In this document: positions 1-10,166 of the stretch, one piece after another
Numbering within the stretch: the first letter of the stretch is position 1
Layout: every line of letters starts with the position of its first letter
Origin: Neolewinella persica DSM 23188
GTDB taxonomy: Bacteria; Bacteroidota; Bacteroidia; Chitinophagales; Saprospiraceae
Assembly (NCBI RefSeq): GCF_000373105.1
Contig: NZ_KB890422.1
Span: 16,141 to 80,140, forward strand
Direction: 5' to 3'
DNA: 64,000 nt
The notes under the pieces: model-generated
Seen by the model: only the letters and a program-made list of their open reading frames with translations
The model's database searches: none
What the model was told of the DNA's origin: nothing
Position numbers and translations under genes: made by a program

Positions 1-2043
1 TTGTGGGTAACTACTACCGATGCAGGGGTATACTATTGCCCTTTTCCGGTACAACAAAAGTACATTCTTGATAACAAGACTTCGCCACTTGCGGTAGCGC
101 CTACCGGAGATAACATGTTCTATGCGAGCTATGCTGATGGATCTTTGTATCAGTATGATGGCGAAAAGAAACGCTACGTTTATCTGGATGCAAATCGTCC
201 TTTTGGGGCAAGGCATGAGTTCTTAATGTTCGATTCTTTATCTAGCACTTTATTCACTTCCCAAACAGTTTTAACGCATGAGCCTGAGATAACGAATAAC
301 CAAAGCTCCCGAAACTTCTCTCCCTACTTAGCTAAAGGAGTGCCTAGACTTCAGTCCGTAGACCTCATCACCACTTGCAACAAATTGGGACCACGTAAGG
401 GGTTGTGTACGAACAGCATCCAGTTTGGTATACTGGATATGGACACCCGGGAGGTTGAATTCGTAAGCGAAGGGACGGATTATTTTTACGGTGTTGAGAC
501 GTTTTTAATCGATTCTCTCAACCGGTATTTGCTTGGTACGCTGAACGGTGTTGTGGTCTATGATCCTTCCCGTCCGGATGCAACGCTAACTCCGTTGGAC
601 TTAGGCGCGACTGAACTTTCAACCAGAGTAGTAAAAATCGTCGAGCATAAAGGCGGGATTCTTTTCGCTACCCGGGGAGAAGGAATGGTTTTTTTAAGGA
701 ACGGTAATAAGACGGTTCTTAAAGAGAAAGACGGGTTAGCCTCGGATATGATCCGTGATTTTGAAATATCAGAGGACGGTAATGTTTGGATAGCAACCCT
801 GGCGGGGTTGTCGAAAGTCATTTACAATGACAATGGGGAGGAGGTCCGGACCTACCGGGAAGAAGACGGTTTGATCAATAATGAGTTGCTCGATGTGGCG
901 ATTTACGGAGAACAGGTTTGGCTGGCAACAAACTCGGGAATACAGAAATTTCAGGAAATACCGCCGGCTGCCTATTCTGCACCTCCCATCATAAGTCGCT
1001 TCGTGGTAGATGCAGCAACTATAAATAACCGAAAAGAGGTGAGCATTAGCTCGGGCAATCATAATGTAGAAATCTACTTTGGTACCATCAATTACAGGTT
1101 AGAGGATAAAGTGCTTTATCGGTATCGCCTGGGAACTAACGATGCCTGGCGATTTACGAGAGAAAGAAACGTAACCTTTCCGCGTCTCGGCTCCGGACAG
1201 TTTGCATTCGCAGTTGCCAGTCAAAACGAAGCCGGAGTTTGGAGTGTCCCTACGGAAATATCATTTAGTATTGCAACTCCCTGGTATGCTACCTGGTGGG
1301 CCCGCATTCTAGGCATCCTCCTGATCGTGGGGGCAATAACCTGGTACTTTTTGAGGCGGGAAAAAAATCGTAAGCGGGAGAACGAGTTTTTATTGCAAAT
1401 CTCCCGGTTAGAGCACGAGGCACTGCACGCCCAAATGAACCCTCATTTCGTCTTCAATGCCTTGAATTCCATACAGAATTTCGTAATACATAACGAGGCT
1501 AAGCAAGCTGCCATTTACCTGTCACGTTTTGCGCTGGTGGTCCGGCAGACCTTGAATTCTTCCGTCAAAGGAAAGCATTCACTGGCGCAGGAAATCGAAA
1601 TGTTGGAGACCTATCTCGTACTCGAAAAACTTAGGTTTAAGGAAGGGTTCGAGTACCAAATTGTTGGAGCCGATGATTTACCCCTGGAACAAATCATTCT
1701 GCCGCCGTTGCTAATTCAGCCTTTTGTAGAGAATGCTATTTTGCACGGGCTAAAAGAAATTGATGCGGGAGGGGTGATTCAAATTTCGTTTAGTGGTAAT
1801 ACCCGGCTGCTGAAGGTAGAAATCGAAGACAACGGAACTGGTATCGAAACAGACCTGGAATTCGGAGAGGAGTCTATGGGGATGGCCATTACACGACGAC
1901 GCCTTGAAATGATGAAAGACGGCAACAAAAATGTTTCGGGTATGAGCGTTAAACCGGTTTATAATGTAGACGGGACTTTATCCGGGACCAAAGTACAATT
2001 GTGGATTTACCTTGAAAACGCGGTGATAGAAAGCAATGTCTAA
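1..2043 (+). CDS. Sensor histidine kinase, LytS type, with beta-propeller sensor (5' end cut by window)
   Basis: Membrane sensor kinase expected to phosphorylate the LytTR regulator that follows 40 bp downstream. Seen: a periplasmic-looking region with two-component propeller repeats (for example around residues 215-320), a Y_Y_Y-like beta domain near 335-425, one membrane segment near 432-452, then a His_kinase (LytS) domain with the QMNPHF box (His about residue 482), the N box QPFVENAI (Asn 578) and the G box EDNGTG (Asp 610). The reading frame is open from base 1, and the first codon TTG is probably internal, because members of this family usually carry more propeller repeats. The start is therefore not visible. 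Family assignment is secure; the signal is unknown. Confidence 0.9.
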   Translation: MWVTTTDAGVYYCPFPVQQKYILDNKTSPLAVAPTGDNMFYASYADGSLYQYDGEKKRYVYLDANRPFGARHEFLMFDSLSSTLFTSQTVLTHEPEITNNQSSRNFSPYLAKGVPRLQSVDLITTCNKLGPRKGLCTNSIQFGILDMDTREVEFVSEGTDYFYGVETFLIDSLNRYLLGTLNGVVVYDPSRPDATLTPLDLGATELSTRVVKIVEHKGGILFATRGEGMVFLRNGNKTVLKEKDGLASDMIRDFEISEDGNVWIATLAGLSKVIYNDNGEEVRTYREEDGLINNELLDVAIYGEQVWLATNSGIQKFQEIPPAAYSAPPIISRFVVDAATINNRKEVSISSGNHNVEIYFGTINYRLEDKVLYRYRLGTNDAWRFTRERNVTFPRLGSGQFAFAVASQNEAGVWSVPTEISFSIATPWYATWWARILGILLIVGAITWYFLRREKNRKRENEFLLQISRLEHEALHAQMNPHFVFNALNSIQNFVIHNEAKQAAIYLSRFALVVRQTLNSSVKGKHSLAQEIEMLETYLVLEKLRFKEGFEYQIVGADDLPLEQIILPPLLIQPFVENAILHGLKEIDAGGVIQISFSGNTRLLKVEIEDNGTGIETDLEFGEESMGMAITRRRLEMMKDGNKNVSGMSVKPVYNVDGTLSGTKVQLWIYLENAVIESNV

Positions 2044-2083
2044 GCCTTTTTAAACCAACCTTTTTTACCGAAAAAAAAGATTT

Positions 2084-2785
2084 ATGCCAAGTGCCCTGAT
2101 AGTTGATGATGAGGCGGACGCACGGAGCGTGCTGAAGAAAATTCTGGAGTTGTTCTGTCCGCAGGTCACCGATATTGACGAAGCGGCAAATGGCAGGGAT
2201 GCTTTACGGTTAGCTTCCGGGACGGCCTATGACCTGGCGTTCATTGACATCAAGCTGAAAAACGAGAATGGTATTGATCTGGCAAAAGGCATCAGTAACT
2301 ACTGCAATAATATTGTCTTCGTAACGGCTTTCGACGAATATGCCGTCAGAGCTTTTCAAACGGAAGCTATTCATTTTTTGCTCAAACCCGTTGATCCGGA
2401 ATTACTACAGCAGGCTGTCGCCCGGGGATTAGCTGGAAACTACCGGCTCAACCTCCTGAAAGATCGACTGTTTTTACGGACTAAGGAACGCATCAACGTG
2501 CTCAAATACGAGGAGATTCAGTACATCGTTGGAGACGGTAATTACGCTACTTTTCATACGACAAACGGAGGGAGTCTGATGGTGTCACGCAACCTGGCTT
2601 ACTACGAGAAGCTGATTGATTCTCCTGTTTTTGCACGCTCCCATCAGTCTTATTTAATCCATTTGCAGTTTATCAGCGAAATAATGGTGGCCAATCACCT
2701 GGTGATAATGGATGACGGAACGAAAATACCCATTTCCCGCCGGCTAAGGGACCCTTTCGTAAAGGCGTTTATGCAGCTGAAATAA
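2084..2785 (+). CDS. LytTR-family response regulator
   Basis: DNA-binding response regulator, cytoplasmic, probably the partner of the upstream LytS-type kinase. The receiver domain covers about residues 1-120, with acidic Asp8/Asp9, phosphoacceptor Asp55 in FIDIKL, Thr81 and Lys101-Pro102. A LytTR DNA-binding domain follows at about 130-230, recognisable by the YIVGDGNY and ARSHQSYLI segments. Length 233 residues is normal for the family. The gene follows the kinase by 40 bp in the same direction, which suggests one transcript. A short inverted repeat (AAATAAGC at 2780 and GCTTATTT at 2801) overlaps the stop and could end transcripts from both sides. Target genes are not evident. Confidence 0.93.
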   Translation: MPSALIVDDEADARSVLKKILELFCPQVTDIDEAANGRDALRLASGTAYDLAFIDIKLKNENGIDLAKGISNYCNNIVFVTAFDEYAVRAFQTEAIHFLLKPVDPELLQQAVARGLAGNYRLNLLKDRLFLRTKERINVLKYEEIQYIVGDGNYATFHTTNGGSLMVSRNLAYYEKLIDSPVFARSHQSYLIHLQFISEIMVANHLVIMDDGTKIPISRRLRDPFVKAFMQLK

Positions 2786-2802
2786 GCCCCGGAACCCACT
2801 GC

Positions 2803-3303
2803 TTATTTTATCATTGAGAGCAAAGTCGAGAAGAACCAATTGCTATCTACTTTAACCAGGGCATCCAACGCCGAATCTGCCTTATGGCTGTAGAGCTTAA
2901 GGTCTTTAACTACGTTACGGAAGTCTTCTGCCTCCGCGTCCTTTCCTTCTACCCCGGTAAGTTCGTCTAAAAGGCGAAGCATTGGCTCCAACTCCCGTTT
3001 CTTACGGGCAATGACGATACTCTTTATCACTTTGGACATATCCTTTTCGCCGATGAAGAACTCTTTTCGTTCTCCGGGAATGAGCTTTTTATAGGCTAAT
3101 CCCCAGTCTACGAGCATCCTCATATTGGTGTTTACATTACCTCTGCTGATCTGAAGTTCTTCCATCACATCATCAGAACTCTTGGGAGTGTTGGAGACTA
3201 ACAACAGGGCGTGAATCTGCGCCATGGTTCGTGTCACGCCCCAGCTACTACCAAGTGCTCCCCAGGCTTCAATGAAGCGTTCTTTACCTTCTTCTAGTTC
3301 CAT
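2803..3303 (-). CDS. GbsR/MarR-family transcriptional regulator
   Basis: Predicted cytoplasmic winged-helix repressor of the GbsR subgroup of MarR proteins. The N-terminal half holds the helix-turn-helix (about residues 25-85, including SSDDVMEELQISRGNVNTNM) and the C-terminal half is helical and probably dimerises. Length 166 is typical. It stands alone, convergent with the LytTR gene and downstream of the groEL terminator. A perfect 9-bp inverted repeat directly before the start codon (3305-3324) is a good candidate for an autoregulatory operator. The ligand is unknown. In Bacteroidota, members of this family sit near very different genes, so context does not define a target here. Confidence 0.88.
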   Translation of the reverse strand: MELEEGKERFIEAWGALGSSWGVTRTMAQIHALLLVSNTPKSSDDVMEELQISRGNVNTNMRMLVDWGLAYKKLIPGERKEFFIGEKDMSKVIKSIVIARKKRELEPMLRLLDELTGVEGKDAEAEDFRNVVKDLKLYSHKADSALDALVKVDSNWFFSTLLSMIK

Positions 3304-3304
3304 A

Positions 3305-3324
3305 CTTTCAGTAAATACTGAAAG
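3305..3324. promoter_or_regulatory. Palindromic operator candidate at the GbsR/MarR gene start
   Basis: CTTTCAGTA, two bases, TACTGAAAG: a perfect 9-bp inverted repeat ending one base before the ATG of the regulator. Its size and position fit binding of a dimeric MarR-type repressor that blocks its own transcription or translation start. The symmetry is seen; the binding is inferred. Confidence 0.55.
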
Positions 3325-3365
3325 CGGGGCAAGGGTTTAGATAAGTCATGGAAATTTCGCAGATA

Positions 3366-3402
3366 ACGAAAAACCCCGGTCAGCATTTGCCAACCGGGGT
3401 TT
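3366..3402 (-). terminator. Rho-independent terminator of groEL
   Basis: AAACCCCGGT and ACCGGGGTTT form a perfect 10-bp stem with a 12-base loop. On the minus strand the stem runs into a T tract. It lies about 30 bp after the groEL stop and before the GbsR/MarR gene. Confidence 0.85.
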
Positions 3403-3431
3403 CCTGAATTTGTTAGTAGCAACTGCCTGAT

Positions 3432-5105
<1,674 letters not shown>

Positions 5106-5110
5106 TTATT

Positions 5111-5256
5111 ACTGAGTTAGCGAGTCACTGAGTTGATGAGTTGCTGCCGCAAGTACCGTTCGCGGCGCTACGCTTGCTCACCTAAGGCGAAGGAGCGTAG
5201 CGAAGTGAGTGGAAACGGCGGTAGCAACTCAGTGACTCACCAACCCACGAACTCAG
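5111..5256. repeat. Word-type inverted repeat between groES and groEL
   Basis: The left arm carries ACTGAGTT, GAGTCACTGAGTT and GAGTTGCTGCCG. The right arm carries GGTAGCAACTCAGTGACTC and AACTCAGTT, so the arms are largely self-complementary around a core with GCGCTACGCTTGCTCACC and GGAGCGTAGCGAAGTGAG. The spacer could fold into a long hairpin in the groESL transcript. The core resembles the one at 61300-61390. Confidence 0.75.
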
Positions 5257-5520
5257 TTAGATGACGACAAGAATATCGTCTTCCCGCATGATCAGGTAAT
5301 CCTGACCTTCCAGGTTTACTTCCTGGCCGGCGTACTTGCCGTACAGGACAACATCTCCTACTGCTACGGTCATTGAATTTCCGTCTTTACCCGGGCCAAC
5401 GGCGATGATTTCACCGCGTTGTGGCTTCTCTTTGGCAGTGTCGGGGATGATGATACCACCGCTGGTCTTTTCTTCAGCGGGAGCGGGCTTTACCACGACG
5501 CGATCGTTGATCGGCTTCAT
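5257..5520 (-). CDS. groES: Co-chaperonin GroES
   Basis: Lid of the GroEL cage. I set the start at the ATG at 5520 ([10 protein letters not shown]), which gives 87 residues and matches the family. An upstream in-frame ATG at 5577 would add 19 residues that look non-homologous. The mobile-loop region ([12 protein letters not shown]) and the C-terminal ILVVI ending are present. It is the first gene of the groES-groEL pair. A TACCTTCG box at 5586-5593 on the minus strand could be part of its promoter; no CIRCE-like element was found in the upstream region. Confidence 0.98.
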   Translation of the reverse strand: MKPINDRVVVKPAPAEEKTSGGIIIPDTAKEKPQRGEIIAVGPGKDGNSMTVAVGDVVLYGKYAGQEVNLEGQDYLIMREDDILVVI

Positions 5521-5585
5521 GTGCAATATGTTTTGGTTACTAATTTGGGTGCGTGTTGATCGACTTCTGCTGTACAAAAGCCGGG

Positions 5586-5593
5586 CGAAGGTA
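5586..5593 (-). promoter_or_regulatory. Possible -7 promoter box of groES
   Basis: On the minus strand this reads TACCTTCG, one mismatch from the Bacteroidota -7 consensus TAnnTTTG, about 65 bp before the groES start. No clear -33 box was found. Confidence 0.3.
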
Positions 5594-5692
5594 CATTTAA
5601 GTAACCTCGCTCGTGATGGGTACTGCTAAGGACGTGCCAATTGAGAGGAACCGTCAATCTGTCAGCACATTTTTGGCAGACGTGTCATTTTG

Positions 5693-5733
5693 GGCGCGGT
5701 CGCAGGTGCAAGGGAAGGGTAAAAAGAGCAAAC
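5693..5733 (+). repeat. Two-box interspersed element, copy 1
   Basis: Box 1 GGCGCGGTCGCAGGTGCA (5693-5710), preceded by a T4 run, then AGGGAAGG and box 2 GAGCAAAC at 5726, 33 bp after the start of box 1. The spacer 5521-5972 contains no gene; it holds this copy, a GTAC palindrome, an inverted second copy and a terminator. Confidence 0.8.
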
Positions 5734-5821
5734 GGACCTCGAAGCGTCGCGCAGCGACCTTTGAGTGTCCGGTGCAGCGACCCTTGAGCGTCCGTTGCTG
5801 CGGGGTGGTCTTAGGCCAGAT

Positions 5822-5839
5822 GTACTTCCGTAGAAGTAC
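5822..5839. repeat. GTAC palindromic element, copy 1
   Basis: GTACTTCCGTAGAAGTAC: 7-bp arms GTACTTC/GAAGTAC around CGTA, followed by CGGGG. The same 18 bp recurs at 39276, 52511, 63914 and 63966. Confidence 0.8.
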
Positions 5840-5893
5840 GGGGAAGGATTTTGAACAGGCGTAGAACACTCAGCATTGCCTCAAACTTACCTA

Positions 5894-5911
5894 TGCACCC
5901 GCGTCCCCGCC
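5894..5911 (-). repeat. Two-box interspersed element, copy 2
   Basis: On the minus strand GGCGGGGACGCGGGTGCA, directly after the T7 tract of the terminator of the secreted nuclease gene. The same fusion of terminator and element is seen at 52566-52620. Confidence 0.75.
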
Positions 5912-5953
5912 CAAAAAAAGCCTGAACACCAACCAAAGTCGATGTTCAGGCTT
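5911..5953 (-). terminator. Terminator of the secreted nuclease gene
   Basis: AAGCCTGAACA (5918-5928) pairs with TGTTCAGGCTT (5943-5953), and the minus strand continues into seven T. It lies 20 bp after the stop of the nuclease gene. Confidence 0.85.
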
Positions 5954-5972
5954 TCATTAGAATATACTGATG

Positions 5973-8900
5973 TTAAGGCAGAATAACCTTAAACGTAGTC
6001 ATTGCTCCAGCAGGTGCTCGAACGCTGAGCAGGTACAAGCCAGCCGGAAGCTCCGTGCCGTCTATGTCCAAAACGGCGGTATTGATCTCGCCCTGGCGAA
6101 TGACCATGCCAGCAGCATTGGAGAACAGGTAATCACTCTTTTCCTCGGCACCAGTCAGTTGTAAATGACGGGCAGTAACCTGACGCATTTGCATGGCCTG
6201 CTCACCGTCAAATTCAATGTTAACCAGATCGCTAAATGCTGTACTGCCATCCAGGTCAATGATCCGAAGGCGGTAAATATTCATGCCGGCAAGGGGAGCA
6301 TCGTCGGTAAATTCATAGCTACGGGACACAAGGCTGTTGCCCTCGGAAACTACCGTGCCAAGGGTGGCAAAATTACCACGCGAATCCCGGCGCTGAACTT
6401 CAAAGCGGTCCGTTGCTTCCTCCGTGGCGGTCCTCCAATCCAGGAGTACGTTCTTACCCTGGGCCCGACCGCTAAATTCAGCCAGTTCTACCGGTAAAGG
6501 CATTCCAAGGTCCATCCCGATCACCACGGGATTATGGTCACTGAATCGGTAAAAATCGTCTCCGTAAAGGGCGGGGTCGTTGAATTGTGTATCGTAGTCA
6601 AGTGCGGTAGGCTCTTCGGCATTGACGCCCCAGGGAATGGATCCGGTAATCTTGCTGGCCAGGGTAGGGGAGGCCAACGCATGGTCGAGGCTGCCCCATT
6701 CTCCACGGAATACGTAGGAGGCCACACTGCCACAGGGGAAACTGCCGGCACCGGCATTATCGCGTACGGTGTTGGACCAACCTGCATCCGTAAAGGTCGT
6801 TATCGGGCTTTCTTCACTGTAGGCGTTGAGGTCTCCAATAACGAGTTGGTCAGTCACGCCGGTCCCCGTAGGGTCATCGTTGGTCAGCCAGTCGAGAATC
6901 GTTGTAGCGGCAGCGAGGCGAGTCCCATTACAATTCCCTGCTCCACCGGTGTCGTCATCCGGAGCACCACCACAGTCGCTGCCTTTACTCTTCCAGTGGT
7001 TGACACAGACAGTGATCTGCTGGCCCAGGTTCATATTACCCGCTTCTACTACCCGGAACGTCTGGGTCAACGGGATACGATTACTATTAAAATTACCCGC
7101 CGCAACGGTCAGGTTGGCGGCCGTTCCAGACTCCTCCACTACCGAAGGCTTGTAGATTAGGGCAACTTGAATTCCATCAGAGCCACTGTTGGGGTTAACA
7201 ACAAAATCGTAAACAATGCCACATTCTGCCTGAATGGCATCCACCAGCGTTTGCAGCGCACTGTTTGCACCGAAGCCGTTGTTTTCAATCTCTACCAGGC
7301 CCAGAATATCAGCGTCAAGTTCACAAATAGCGGCAACAATTTTTGCCTCCTGGCGATCAAATTCGTTCGCATTGTTGGCTCCACGGCTACCCAATGTGGT
7401 GAAGTAATTGAGGACATTCATCCCAACTACTTTAACGAATCCACCAACGGCAGGAGCCGTAGTTGGGCGTGGGTTGTCTACCTGAGTCGTAAACGCTGTA
7501 AACTGCAACCGGTAACCGGTGAAACGCTCATCAAGTACGCCGGTCAGGCCAGTAAATACCGTGCCGGAACGGAGAGAGTTCGTAGCGGTGAGGTTGCTGC
7601 CATCCGGTAGAACGATCGGGAAGTTATTGTCTCCTGAACGCCCGTCATCAACCGTCAAACGACCGAGGGCAAGAAGATCATTATAGCCTCCGACGGTTCC
7701 GGGATCGGGAGTATTACACTCAGAGAACTGAATCTGTCGTTCACTTTCACTGACTACGAATTCTCCAAAACGGGCAACGCCGAAAGTCTCGGTAATAACG
7801 GCATTGTCGATAAGGGTGGTCAGCATACCTTCAAATGCCTCGTAAACGGCCTCCGAAGCAACGGGAAGATCGAGACTGGCAGCCGTAGGCAGGGTATTGC
7901 CACTACTGACAATCATGACGGAAGCCCCACCGCCCGTAACGTTGATCTGAGTAAGGTCGCTGCTTTCTTCCACGGCACCAGTAACCGTGACCAGGTCGCC
8001 TACGGCAACATCAGTAGCACCAGTATCATCATATACCCATATGCCTTCGGAAGTGGCCGCATCTGCATCTGCATCCGCGTCTTCTTCCTGTACGAAGAAT
8101 CCGCCGAGGCCGACTCCTGTGCCACCCTGAAAATCACCAACAACGATACCCTGAATGGTTACGTCCTGGCCAACTACCGGGCTGGTGGCGCCGTTGCCCT
8201 GTACGGCATGGATAAAGAATGTACCGACGGGCTCGTCGTCAAATAGACTTATGGTGGCGCCGCCACCAAGGGCGAAGGTCGTGGAGGATACTCCAGTCAG
8301 CGTTATTTCGATGGATTCCGTTGGCTCAGAGTCTGCGTCATCGAGGACTGTCAGATTAAGAGGCGCAGAAAGTTGACCGGCAGTAATGGTGACACTGCCA
8401 CCGTTGGCGTCAGCGTAGTCGAAACCATTTGCGGCGGTGCCACTCAGGGTATAGTTTACGGTAATGTTGTTGGCATCTGTCTGGGAAAGACTGATGGTAA
8501 ATCCGCCGTTGGTGCCAGGTTCGGACAAATCACCGTTGCCGGCAGCCGATACGGATGGGCCGGGAGGGGTGGTCATGTAGGTGCCCAAAGGGACGGTAGT
8601 GCCGAGCTGGGCAAGGGTTAATCCGTCGAGCGTGTTATTGTTGCCAACATTCATCCAGTTGGTGGCAATCCAGCCACCGTCCGGTCCGGTATTATCGACC
8701 CGGTAGAGATAACTATCCTGGTAGATGCTCGCGCGTACGTCTCCGCCTGTTTGATCGATTACCACGCCATCGCTGATCCTGACCAATCGGAAACGGTCGT
8801 CTCCATTTCCGCTTACGAAGTTGGCATCCACAACAACATTGGCAAAATCTCCGGTATTCCCAAAGGCAGTTACAAAGCTAGGTTCATTGTTGATGGCGTA

Positions 8901-9137
8901 CACAAAAGCATCGGTATACGTCCCACTCAGCGCGAGTGAGGCATCTGGGAAGGCGTTGTTGTTGGCCGCACGTTCGAGCCGGTAGTTTGATAGGTCGACA
9001 GTTCCCGAAACATATAATTCGATGACTCGGGGAGTTTGTGTCCCGTTGTCCGGGTCAACGATCGCAGTCAAAATTACATCCTGTGCAGAAAGCATCAGGG
9101 TAAGGCACAAAGCCAATAAGGTAGAAAATAGACGCAT
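5973..9137 (-). CDS. Secreted ExeM/NucH-like nuclease with T9SS type A sorting domain
   Basis: Predicted extracellular DNase exported by Sec and then T9SS. Seen in order: signal peptide (residues 1-19), a lamin-tail-like beta domain near 20-170, a Calx-beta-like domain near 205-300, an OB-fold-like segment near 315-400, an endonuclease/exonuclease/phosphatase domain near 565-890 and a C-terminal sorting domain in the last ~80 residues. Catalytic motifs visible in the nuclease domain are LVEIENNG, HWKSKGSDCG, IGDLNAYSEE, SLDHALAS and SDHNPVV. This order matches ExeM/NucH nucleases. It is monocistronic with its own terminator. A minus-strand TAACTTCG box at 9200-9207 could belong to its promoter. 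The role in DNA scavenging or biofilm turnover is inferred. Confidence 0.9.
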   Translation of the reverse strand: MRLFSTLLALCLTLMLSAQDVILTAIVDPDNGTQTPRVIELYVSGTVDLSNYRLERAANNNAFPDASLALSGTYTDAFVYAINNEPSFVTAFGNTGDFANVVVDANFVSGNGDDRFRLVRISDGVVIDQTGGDVRASIYQDSYLYRVDNTGPDGGWIATNWMNVGNNNTLDGLTLAQLGTTVPLGTYMTTPPGPSVSAAGNGDLSEPGTNGGFTISLSQTDANNITVNYTLSGTAANGFDYADANGGSVTITAGQLSAPLNLTVLDDADSEPTESIEITLTGVSSTTFALGGGATISLFDDEPVGTFFIHAVQGNGATSPVVGQDVTIQGIVVGDFQGGTGVGLGGFFVQEEDADADADAATSEGIWVYDDTGATDVAVGDLVTVTGAVEESSDLTQINVTGGGASVMIVSSGNTLPTAASLDLPVASEAVYEAFEGMLTTLIDNAVITETFGVARFGEFVVSESERQIQFSECNTPDPGTVGGYNDLLALGRLTVDDGRSGDNNFPIVLPDGSNLTATNSLRSGTVFTGLTGVLDERFTGYRLQFTAFTTQVDNPRPTTAPAVGGFVKVVGMNVLNYFTTLGSRGANNANEFDRQEAKIVAAICELDADILGLVEIENNGFGANSALQTLVDAIQAECGIVYDFVVNPNSGSDGIQVALIYKPSVVEESGTAANLTVAAGNFNSNRIPLTQTFRVVEAGNMNLGQQITVCVNHWKSKGSDCGGAPDDDTGGAGNCNGTRLAAATTILDWLTNDDPTGTGVTDQLVIGDLNAYSEESPITTFTDAGWSNTVRDNAGAGSFPCGSVASYVFRGEWGSLDHALASPTLASKITGSIPWGVNAEEPTALDYDTQFNDPALYGDDFYRFSDHNPVVIGMDLGMPLPVELAEFSGRAQGKNVLLDWRTATEEATDRFEVQRRDSRGNFATLGTVVSEGNSLVSRSYEFTDDAPLAGMNIYRLRIIDLDGSTAFSDLVNIEFDGEQAMQMRQVTARHLQLTGAEEKSDYLFSNAAGMVIRQGEINTAVLDIDGTELPAGLYLLSVRAPAGAMTTFKVILP

Positions 9138-9252
9138 TTGGTTGGTTTGGTTGAGGCGGAGAATAATTCCCTCGCCGTACGTAACGTGAAGAAGGAGCGC
9201 GAAGTTAATTCATCGGCGTAGACTATCAAGTCGGCGGGAGATTAAGCCTGCA

Positions 9253-10110
9253 TTAATTCCCCGGGGCGGCAGTTTCTTCGGCGGGCTGAGTGACGGGTAG
9301 TTCGGTTGGAGTGATTCTTTCTTCCTCCATCTTCATGCGGCGCCCGGTTAGGATACCCATCGAAAGCTGTTGGGTGAGCCCAATAACGAATATGGCCATA
9401 TAGCCACCTATGATTGTACGCCAAAGCCGACCACCAGTTGAGTAGTTAGCCGTTTTGGCAATCTGCCAGAACACGAGGAAATCGAAAAAGAGCACCACGA
9501 ACGAGAAAGGCAGGTAAATTGCTTTATAGGTAGCAAAGGAAATAGGGAGGAGACCTAAAACACCAAGGGTGACGATCCCCAGCAGTGTATTCATGGCTAG
9601 TAGGAAACTGATGATGATACAGTGCTCCAGGAAATTAAACTTAAGCCTGCGGAATACAAAGTAGGGAATTATGGCCGCTAACGGAATAGCCGGGATGAAC
9701 AGGAGTTTCTGGTTGCGCAGTACGGTTTCTACTTCCTCAATGCCAAGGTTGACTGCCCCGAATGTATTGTTTTTTGCGAGCTGCTCGTTCAAAACCTCTA
9801 CCATATACTCAGCCGGAGAATTTACGGCCATCTCCCAAAAAATGGCTTCAATCCCCAATAGAATCAACAGGAAACCGATAAAGTTGAAATACTCTTTACG
9901 CTGACCATTCAGGTAATCGGCAATGGCGTAACCCGGTCGGTAGAACATGGCCTTACAGGTATGCAGGAAGCCCCGGTCGAAGTTAAACGTATCCGCCAGG
10001 AAATCACGGGTCAGGAGGTGCTTAAAAGTGAAGCGCTGCGTACTCGCCCGCTGGGCACAGTTGGGGCAGAATTTTCCTTCGAATTCGGTGGCGCAGTTGA
10101 GACAGGTCAT
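9253..10110 (-). CDS. DUF3667 membrane protein with N-terminal zinc ribbon
   Basis: Integral membrane protein of the DUF3667 family, function unknown. The first 20 residues carry two CxxC pairs (Cys4/Cys7 and Cys15/Cys18), a likely zinc ribbon, followed by the family block with FNFDRGFLHT and YRPG around residues 40-60. Four or five hydrophobic segments lie between about 75 and 250. The C-terminal tail is charged and Pro/Glu rich. It is followed by the nuclease gene on the same strand and preceded by the dehydrogenase gene, 56 bp away. Nothing in the context suggests a role. Confidence 0.85.
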   Translation of the reverse strand: MTCLNCATEFEGKFCPNCAQRASTQRFTFKHLLTRDFLADTFNFDRGFLHTCKAMFYRPGYAIADYLNGQRKEYFNFIGFLLILLGIEAIFWEMAVNSPAEYMVEVLNEQLAKNNTFGAVNLGIEEVETVLRNQKLLFIPAIPLAAIIPYFVFRRLKFNFLEHCIIISFLLAMNTLLGIVTLGVLGLLPISFATYKAIYLPFSFVVLFFDFLVFWQIAKTANYSTGGRLWRTIIGGYMAIFVIGLTQQLSMGILTGRRMKMEEERITPTELPVTQPAEETAAPGN

Positions 10111-10166
10111 GGGGTAGTAGGTTGTTATCTTGCAACCTGCAAGATAATTGGTTACGCTAAATTTGA

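Noticed and set aside
5654..5869. Small minus-strand frame of 71 codons
   Set aside because: It runs through a two-box element and a GTAC palindrome and shows no protein-like features.
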